The position numbers and the translations under genes are program-made. The notes beneath the pieces were generated by a model, which had not been told where the DNA came from, ran no database searches, and saw nothing but the letters and a program-made list of their open reading frames with translations. A stretch of DNA of 64,000 nucleotides from assembly GCF_001439695.1 (NCBI RefSeq), contig NZ_JYLL01000008.1, positions 186,001 through 250,000 on the forward strand, given 5' to 3'. Shown here piece after piece: positions 58,740 through 64,000 of the stretch (position 1 is its first letter; each line of letters begins with the position of its first letter). The DNA is from Pseudomonas veronii. GTDB taxonomy: Bacteria > Pseudomonadota > Gammaproteobacteria > Pseudomonadales > Pseudomonadaceae.

Positions 58740-59717
58740 TTAGCGGTAAGCGACGTAGACATCACTGAGCAGGTCTGCGGCCTGGGGCTTGGGATCGGAC
58801 TTGGCCAGGCGCACGGCGTCTTCGATCAGTTGCGCGACCTCCGCGTCGATGCGCTCGAACTGCGCCGCATCGAGCCAGCCTTCGGCGCTGCAGCGTTGGC
58901 GAAACAGCACCAGGCAATCGTGGGATTCGCGCAGGTTCTTCACTTCGTCGGGGCCGCGATAGGTTTGCGCGTCGCCTTCGAAGTGGCCGTAGAAACGGCT
59001 CAACTTGACCTCCACCAGCGTCGGCCCCTGGCCGCTGCGCGCACGTTCCACGGCCACCCCCAGGGCCGCGTGGACGGCGAAGAAATCATTGCCGTCGACG
59101 ATCACCCCCGGCATGCCGAAGCCCACGGCGCGCTCGGCGATGTCTTTGCACGCTACCGACCAGCCCGAGCCGGTGGCTTCGGCGTAGCCGTTGTTTTCAG
59201 CCACGAACAGACACGGCAGTTTCATGATTGCGGCCAGGTTCATGGCCTCGAACACCGCACCCTCGTTGGAGCCGCCGTCGCCGAAAAACGCCACGGCCAC
59301 GCCCTGGCTGCCCTTGAGCTTGGAGGCCAGCGCCGCCCCGGCCGCCAAGGGCGCGCCGGCACCGACGATGCCGTTGGCGCCGAGCATGCCTTTCTCCTGG
59401 TCGGCAATGTGCATGGAACCGCCCTTGCCACCGCACACCCCGGTTTTCTTGCCGTAGATCTCGGCCATCATGCCGAACACGTCCACGCCCTTGGCGATGC
59501 AGTGGCCGTGGCCACGGTGGTTGGAGGCGATGCAATCTTCATCGTTGAGGTGGGCCATGACCCCGGCGGCGCTGGCTTCCTGGCCGGCATACAGGTGGAC
59601 GAAACCTGGGATCTCGCCAGTGGCGAATTCCACGTGCAGGCGTTCCTCGAAATCGCGGATGGTACGCATCACAGTGTAGGCATGGAGCAGTTGATCAGTG
59701 GACAGGTGAGTGGACAT
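58740..59717 (-). CDS. acoA: Acetoin dehydrogenase E1 alpha subunit
   Basis: The product is 325 residues. The TPP motif is FFGDGGSNEGAVFEAMNLAAIMKLPCLFVAENN (about 155-187). Other features are HLYAGQEASAAGV and SNHRGHGHCIAKG, as in AcoA/PdhA. It is the first gene of the leftward acoABC set and starts 64 bases after a sigma-54 promoter sequence. The ATG at 59717 follows GGAGAACAAC. No E3 (acoL) or acoX gene was seen in the set. Confidence 0.95.
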   Translation of the reverse strand: MSTHLSTDQLLHAYTVMRTIRDFEERLHVEFATGEIPGFVHLYAGQEASAAGVMAHLNDEDCIASNHRGHGHCIAKGVDVFGMMAEIYGKKTGVCGGKGGSMHIADQEKGMLGANGIVGAGAPLAAGAALASKLKGSQGVAVAFFGDGGSNEGAVFEAMNLAAIMKLPCLFVAENNGYAEATGSGWSVACKDIAERAVGFGMPGVIVDGNDFFAVHAALGVAVERARSGQGPTLVEVKLSRFYGHFEGDAQTYRGPDEVKNLRESHDCLVLFRQRCSAEGWLDAAQFERIDAEVAQLIEDAVRLAKSDPKPQAADLLSDVYVAYR

Positions 59718-59780
59718 CTTGTTGTTCTCCAGGTTGTCTCGACACACAAAAGGCTGGCTGCAGCCAGTTGCAAGACCTTC

Positions 59781-59797
59781 AGCACAGCCTGTGCCAA
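59781..59797 (-). promoter_or_regulatory. Candidate sigma-54 promoter of acoABC
   Basis: Minus strand TTGGCACAGGCTGTGCT: the GG and GC pairs are spaced by 10 bases, with TGGCAC in the -24 box and GTGC in the -12 box (consensus TGGCAC-N5-TTGC). It is 64 bases before the acoA ATG. The sigma-54 activator acoR is divergent. Confidence 0.6.
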
Positions 59798-59917
59798 CGC
59801 CTCGAAAAACCTCGCACAGGCTTGATCCAGAGCAGTGCCATACGGTTGTGCGGTGGCGGCCGCCAACCACAGAATGAGACGCGCCATTGCAACCTGCCCG
59901 TGGCGTGCGCGGCCGGA

Positions 59918-59934
59918 TGAGACGCTGCGTCTCA
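59918..59934. promoter_or_regulatory. Candidate AcoR operator (TGAGACGCTGCGTCTCA)
   Basis: A 17-bp palindrome with 8-base arms around one central T. It is about 120 bp upstream of the acoABC promoter, where an enhancer-binding protein acts. A matching half site (TGAGACGCG) lies at 59875-59883. The same pattern TGAGAC-N5-GTCTCA occurs upstream of budC at 62896. Confidence 0.6.
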
Positions 59935-60027
59935 CACCGGGCAGTTGGTCAGGCCGCCCTTGTCCCCCTGCGCGCATGCGCGCTTAATGGCGGGCATAAC
60001 AACAAAAGATCGAGAACCGGAGGCCTT

Positions 60028-61896
60028 ATGCTCGCCGCGAACTCCAAAGACCATGTCGACTGCGTCAGTCGCGTGGTCCGCAATGCCGATCGCCTGCCCC
60101 AGGCTCCGGTGCCGTCGCTGATTTTCGATTCATGGCGCCGTTCCATGGAGCAACACCACCTCGACCCTGGCTCGCTGCAAGGGCCACGCATTCTCAGTGA
60201 ACCGCTGCTCAAGGAATGCCGTGAGCGCGCCGAACTGTTCATGCACATTGCCAGCGAAGAAGTCGGCCAACTCCACCACCGCGTGCGCCATGCCGACTAC
60301 TGCGTGATGCTCACCGACGCCCAGGGCCAGACCATCGACCACCGCGTGGACACGGCGATTCGCACCGATTGCCGCAAGGCCGGCCTGTACCTGGGCACCT
60401 GCTGGTCGGAAGCCGAAGAAGGCACCTGCGGCGTGGCCACGGTGCTGACCAGCAAGGCTGCCGTGACGGTGCATAAGCGCGATCACTTTCGCGCGGCATT
60501 TATCGGGCTGACCTGCTCCGCCGCGCCGATCTTCGACCCCCAGGGCAACCTGCTGGGGGTGATGGACGCCTCGGCGCTCAAATCCCCGGATGACCGGCGC
60601 AGCCAGCATCTGGTGCGGCAGATGGTGGCGCAGAGCGCACAAGCCATCGAAAATGCCTTCTTCATGCACAGCGCCCGTCAGCACTGGGTGCTCCAGGCCC
60701 ACAGCACGCCAGGCTATGTCGACAGCCAGCCCGACCTGCTGCTGGCCTGGGACCAGGATGGGCGCCTGCATGCGTTGAACAGCAAGGCGCGCCAGGCCCT
60801 GCGTCGGCGCTTTGGCCAGGTGCCGGCGCATATCGGCGAGGTCTTCGACCTGGATGCGTTGCGCGCGGTCACCGATCAATCGGCGCAACAGCTGCACTGG
60901 CTGGGCGAGCCCGGCGCATTGCATGTGCGGGTCAGCGCGCCGCGGCGTAAGCCGGCGCGTCCAGCGAAGGCCGTAAACAATCAGGTCGACCCCCGGGTGG
61001 AAGAACACCTGCGCCTGGCCTTGCGGGTCAAGGACCGCAACCTGCCGGTGCTGGTGCAGGGTGAAACCGGCGCCGGCAAGGAAGTCTTCGCGCACCAACT
61101 GCATGAGCGCAGCGCTCGTCGCGACGGGCCCTTCGTGGCGGTGAACTGCGCGGCGATCCCGGAAAACCTCATCGAAAGCGAGCTGTTCGGCTATGTCGCC
61201 GGGGCCTTTACCGGCGCGTCGAACAAGGGCATGCCCGGGCTGTTGTTGCAGGCCGATGGCGGCACGCTGTTCCTCGATGAAATCGGCGATATGCCGCTGG
61301 CCCTGCAGACGCGCTTGCTGCGGGTATTGGCCGAAGGTGAAGTGGCGCCGCTGGGTGCGGCAAAAACCCGTGCGGTGGATATCCAGGTGATCTGCGCCAG
61401 CCACCGCGACCTGGCGGTGCTGGTCAGCGAGGGGCGCTTTCGCGAAGACCTGTACTTTCGCCTGGGCTGTGCACGGTTCTGCCTGCCGCCCTTACGCGAG
61501 CGCAGCGACAAGCTAGCCTTGATCAATCGGCTGCTGGAACAGGAGGCGCACAGCGGCGCAATCTCCGTGGGCATCGGCCCCGCCGCGCTGGAGGTACTGC
61601 TCGGCTATGCCTGGCCGGGCAATGTGCGACAACTGCGCCATGTGCTGGCGTATGCCTGTGCGGTGTGCGACGGCGGCACCATCCAACTGGCAGACTTGCC
61701 CGTGGAGGTGCGCGGCGAGCAGATCGAGGCCGACGTGGAACAACGTGTCAGCCCGGAACGCCAGGTGGTGCTGGATGCACTGATCCGGCATCGCTGGAAG
61801 CCGTCGCCGACGGCCCAGGCGCTGGGGATTTCGCGGGCGACCCTGTATCGCCGGGTCAACCAACTGGGCATCGACATGCCGGGCAAACATATCTGA
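60028..61896 (+). CDS. acoR: Sigma-54-dependent activator AcoR
   Basis: The product is 622 residues. The N-terminal sensory part (about 70-220) is GAF-like. The AAA+ domain has Walker A GETGAGKE (345-352) and the sigma-54-contact GAFTGA (392-397). The Fis-type DNA-binding end ([29 protein letters not shown]) is at 590-620. It activates transcription of the divergent acoABC in response to acetoin. The ATG at 60028 follows GGAGG; the earlier frame spans the promoter. Confidence 0.93.
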   Translation: MLAANSKDHVDCVSRVVRNADRLPQAPVPSLIFDSWRRSMEQHHLDPGSLQGPRILSEPLLKECRERAELFMHIASEEVGQLHHRVRHADYCVMLTDAQGQTIDHRVDTAIRTDCRKAGLYLGTCWSEAEEGTCGVATVLTSKAAVTVHKRDHFRAAFIGLTCSAAPIFDPQGNLLGVMDASALKSPDDRRSQHLVRQMVAQSAQAIENAFFMHSARQHWVLQAHSTPGYVDSQPDLLLAWDQDGRLHALNSKARQALRRRFGQVPAHIGEVFDLDALRAVTDQSAQQLHWLGEPGALHVRVSAPRRKPARPAKAVNNQVDPRVEEHLRLALRVKDRNLPVLVQGETGAGKEVFAHQLHERSARRDGPFVAVNCAAIPENLIESELFGYVAGAFTGASNKGMPGLLLQADGGTLFLDEIGDMPLALQTRLLRVLAEGEVAPLGAAKTRAVDIQVICASHRDLAVLVSEGRFREDLYFRLGCARFCLPPLRERSDKLALINRLLEQEAHSGAISVGIGPAALEVLLGYAWPGNVRQLRHVLAYACAVCDGGTIQLADLPVEVRGEQIEADVEQRVSPERQVVLDALIRHRWKPSPTAQALGISRATLYRRVNQLGIDMPGKHI

Positions 61897-61913
61897 CCCA
61901 GCACGGTCAAACA

Positions 61914-62001
61914 TGTGGGAGCGGGCTTGCCCGCGATGGCGGTGTATCAGCCACCGATGCCGTGACTGAACCGCCGCCTTCGCGGGCAAGCCCACTCCCA
62001 C
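61914..62001. repeat. REPIN (GTGGGAGCGGG variant)
   Basis: TGTGGGAGCGGGCTTGCCCG and CGGGCAAGCCCACTCCCACC are inverted around a ~45-bp middle, between acoR and budC, which converge here. The core GCGGGCTTGCCCGC differs from the common GGGGGCTTGCCCCC. Confidence 0.85.
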
Positions 62002-62013
62002 CTTTGAACCGCG

Positions 62014-62808
62014 TTATCGGTACACAATCCCACCATCGATCAACGGCGACTGGCCGGTCATGTAGTCCGCATCCGGCCCCGCCAGGTAAGACACCAGCCC
62101 GGCCACATCCTCAGGCGTTTCCGCACGGCCCAGGGCAATCCCGTCCACATACTTCTTATAGGTCGCACCGACTTCGGCGCCGGTAATCTCGGCCATGCGC
62201 TTGTCGATCTCGACCCACATATCGGTGCCGACCACGCCCGGGCAATAAGCATTGACCGTAATCCCGGCGCTGGCCAGTTCCTTGGCCGCCGCCTGGGTCA
62301 GGGCGCGCACGGCGAACTTGGTCGCCGAGTACACGCCCAGCAGGGCAAAACCTTCATGCCCGGCGATCGAGCAGGCGTTGATGATCTTGCCCTTCTGCTT
62401 GAGCGCCTTGAACTTCTTGCCGGCGGCCTGGATGCCCCACAACACACCCTGCACATTGATGCCCAGGGTGCGCTCGACCTGCTCGGGGCTGACGTCCAGC
62501 AGTGAATCGATCTGCGCCACCCCGGCGTTGTTGACGATGATGTCGAAACCACCGAGGGTCTGGTATGCATGTTCGACGGCGGCCACCACCTGTTCGCGCT
62601 TGGACACGTCGGCGATGAACACCGAGGCCTTGCGCCCTGCCGCGACGATTTCAGCAGCCACGGCTTCGAGCTTGGCGCCATTGATATCCACCAGCGCGAT
62701 ATCGGCACCGTCCCGTGCCAGGCGCAGGGCGATGGCGCGGCCGATGCCCTGCCCGGCGCCAGTCACCAGCGCAACTTTTCCAGCGATGAGGTTTCCAGCG
62801 GTACTCAT
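62014..62808 (-). CDS. budC: Acetoin reductase / meso-2,3-butanediol dehydrogenase (SDR)
   Basis: A 264-residue short-chain dehydrogenase. NAD site TGAGQGIGRAIALRL (17-31), catalytic S147, Y160 and K164 (YSATK). The pattern WGIQAA, KIINACSIAGHEG and DYMTGQSPLIDGGIV closely follows Klebsiella BudC. It interconverts 2,3-butanediol and acetoin and so feeds the aco enzymes. The ATG at 62808 follows GGAGGTC. The shared 17-bp palindrome upstream suggests it belongs to the AcoR regulon. Confidence 0.9.
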   Translation of the reverse strand: MSTAGNLIAGKVALVTGAGQGIGRAIALRLARDGADIALVDINGAKLEAVAAEIVAAGRKASVFIADVSKREQVVAAVEHAYQTLGGFDIIVNNAGVAQIDSLLDVSPEQVERTLGINVQGVLWGIQAAGKKFKALKQKGKIINACSIAGHEGFALLGVYSATKFAVRALTQAAAKELASAGITVNAYCPGVVGTDMWVEIDKRMAEITGAEVGATYKKYVDGIALGRAETPEDVAGLVSYLAGPDADYMTGQSPLIDGGIVYR

Positions 62809-62895
62809 GACGACCTCCTGCAACGATGAGAGAAGCCTCGTCTATCGCAGATGCACGCCAGGGCTGTCGAGGCGCACATAAATCGGCGTGCGCGC

Positions 62896-62912
62896 TGAGA
62901 CCGGATGTCTCA
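62896..62912. promoter_or_regulatory. Candidate AcoR operator upstream of budC (TGAGACCGGATGTCTCA)
   Basis: A 17-bp inverted repeat, TGAGAC-N5-GTCTCA, with the same arms as the 59918 site. It is 88 bp before the budC ATG. The arms are perfect over six bases. Confidence 0.55.
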
Positions 62913-62989
62913 ATGCGCGAATCCTTGTAAATGCGCGCACTTATGCCTAGCTTATGCGCCCCCCGTCCTGCGCTTTAAGGCCTTGCCCC

Positions 62990-64000
62990 ATGGTTCTGCG
63001 TTTTCGCCCCGTCGTCACGTCACGTTTCGCCCTCGGCCTGCTGCTCAGCGGTGGCATCGGCAGCAGCCTGGCTGCGGAAATTGAACTGCCGGCGGTACAG
63101 GTCCAGGGCCAGGATGAGTCCGGTTATCGCAGTGAAACCGCCTCGGTCGGCGGTTTCAATGAAGCGCCGCTGCTGGACACTCCCGCCTCGATCAGCGTGA
63201 TCAACGCCGCCCTGATCAAGGACCAGCAAGCCCGCCTGCTCAGCGAAGTGCTGCGCAACGACGCCTCGGTGGGCGATAGCTACGCGCCGATCGGCTACTA
63301 CGAAAACTTCGTGGTGCGCGGCTTCTCGCTGAACGCGGCGAGCAGCTACAAGATCAACGGCCGCACCATCACCGGCGAGCAGAACGTCGCCCTGGAAAAC
63401 AAACAGCAGGTGGAAGTACTCAAGGGCCTGGCCGGCCTGCAAAGCGGGATCTCCGAGCCCAGCGGCGTGATCAACTACGTGACCAAGCGCCCGCAAGACG
63501 TGCGTTCGGTGACGGTGTCCACCGACGACCGCGGCAGCGGTTATATCGCCACCGACGTCGGCGGCTGGTTCGGCAGCGAGCGGCAGTTCGGCCTGCGCGC
63601 CAACGTGGCCCATGAAGACCTCAATTCCTACGTGGAACACGCCAACGGCCAGCGCGACTTCCTGTCCCTGGCGTTCGACTGGAACATCAGCCCCGACGCG
63701 GTGCTGCAACTGGATGCCGAATACCAGAACAAACAACAGCGCTCGGTGCCGGGCTACCAACTGCTGGGCGGCAGTGAAGTGCCCCACGATGCATCGCCGA
63801 AACAGCTGCTGGGCCATCAAAGCGGTTCCAAGCAGGTCGGTATCGATTCGCTGAACCTCAACGGCAAGTTCGAATACCGCTTCAGCGACCAGTGGAAAGG
63901 CAGTGTCAGCGCGGCGCGCAGCAAGGTGGTGATCGATGACTACAGTTCGTTCGCCTGGGGCGGCGACACGAACGGGGTCGGAAACTACTTCGGCTCAGAC
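62990..64000 (+). CDS. TonB-dependent siderophore receptor (N-terminal part)
   Basis: The window holds the first 337 residues; the gene runs off the right edge. Signal peptide about 1-29 (ending SLAA), then the TonB-box region, then the plug (NEAPLLDTPASISVINAALI ... VVRGFSLNAASSYKINGR ... EVLKGLAGLQSGISEPSGVINYVTKRP). The beta barrel begins after about 160. No extra N-terminal signalling domain is present. Ligand unknown. It is divergent from budC with a 181-bp gap. Confidence 0.93.
   Translation, partial: MVLRFRPVVTSRFALGLLLSGGIGSSLAAEIELPAVQVQGQDESGYRSETASVGGFNEAPLLDTPASISVINAALIKDQQARLLSEVLRNDASVGDSYAPIGYYENFVVRGFSLNAASSYKINGRTITGEQNVALENKQQVEVLKGLAGLQSGISEPSGVINYVTKRPQDVRSVTVSTDDRGSGYIATDVGGWFGSERQFGLRANVAHEDLNSYVEHANGQRDFLSLAFDWNISPDAVLQLDAEYQNKQQRSVPGYQLLGGSEVPHDASPKQLLGHQSGSKQVGIDSLNLNGKFEYRFSDQWKGSVSAARSKVVIDDYSSFAWGGDTNGVGNYFGSD

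Noticed and set aside
57786..59825. Long plus-strand open frame of 679 codons over acoB and acoA
   Set aside because: It is antisense to two clear enzymes; GC-rich genes often leave open antisense frames. The translation is rich in Ala, Val, His and Gln with no family features.
62847..62860. Sigma-54-like promoter upstream of budC
   Set aside because: GG and GC are separated by 9 instead of 10 bases and the -12 box is poor; kept only as a remark in the aco/bud finding.

Overview
The window looks like chromosomal DNA from a Pseudomonas of the P. fluorescens group. It is GC-rich and has typical pseudomonad gene families: an OprD-family porin, orphan betaine-type binding proteins, a DUF2789 gene, a short DksA-like regulator and an iol cluster whose iolC is fused to DUF2090. 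Many intergenic gaps hold REP/REPIN palindromes with the core GTGGGAGGGGGCTTGC. No tRNA, rRNA, CRISPR array, transposase or prophage was seen. The assignment rests on gene content and repeats, not on a marker gene.

Layout. 1-4.4 kb: the end of a GST gene, a DUF924 gene, a DUF1624 membrane protein and metE. 4.5-6.0 kb: a REPIN and an OprD-family porin. 6.1-11.6 kb: one leftward operon with tightly overlapping genes: LacI repressor, periplasmic binding protein, two permeases, ATPase and a GpdQ-like metallophosphoesterase. It looks like uptake plus hydrolysis of a phosphodiester, under a repressor with a perfect palindrome at its own start. 11.9-14.3 kb: carboxynorspermidine decarboxylase and dehydrogenase, a polyamine pair. 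14.4-20.3 kb: glutaminase, AraC regulator, RNase T2, Gfo/Idh oxidoreductase, Nudix hydrolase and small unknown genes. 20.7-23.8 kb: an orphan RHS gene whose core terminus is decayed and whose toxin tip is gone. 23.7-28 kb: DUF3995, DUF2946, a TonB-dependent receptor and a betaine-type binding protein. 28-32.4 kb: several very small unknown genes, a chemoreceptor and a DksA-like protein with only two of the four zinc cysteines.

32.7-46.0 kb is a complete myo-inositol region. A leftward array iolC, iolE, iolB, iolD, iolG, a second Gfo/Idh oxidoreductase, and a sugar-type ABC importer (binding protein, double ATPase, permease) faces the divergent RpiR-type regulator IolR. AT-rich palindromes of the TTGGAAAA...TTCTA type lie in the iolC-iolR gap and before the importer genes. 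46-51.4 kb: an unknown beta-rich protein, a two-component system, an SRPBCC protein and an exported unknown. 51.5-56.3 kb: a putrescine module (gamma-glutamylputrescine oxidase, polyamine-binding protein, gamma-glutamylputrescine synthetase) with a divergent AraC regulator. 56.6-62.8 kb: an acetoin/2,3-butanediol module: acoABC leftward, divergent sigma-54 activator acoR, then budC. The same 17-bp TGAGAC-N5-GTCTCA palindrome sits upstream of both acoA and budC. The window ends inside a TonB-dependent siderophore receptor.

Most striking structures: two separate tandem duplications (37.7-38.1 kb and 56.25-56.64 kb) that each copy a whole REP-bearing intergenic region plus the adjoining gene ends; the shared aco/bud operator; the phosphodiesterase-coupled importer; and the decayed RHS tip. 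Start sites were chosen by ribosome binding sites and family alignments recalled from memory. No database search was run.
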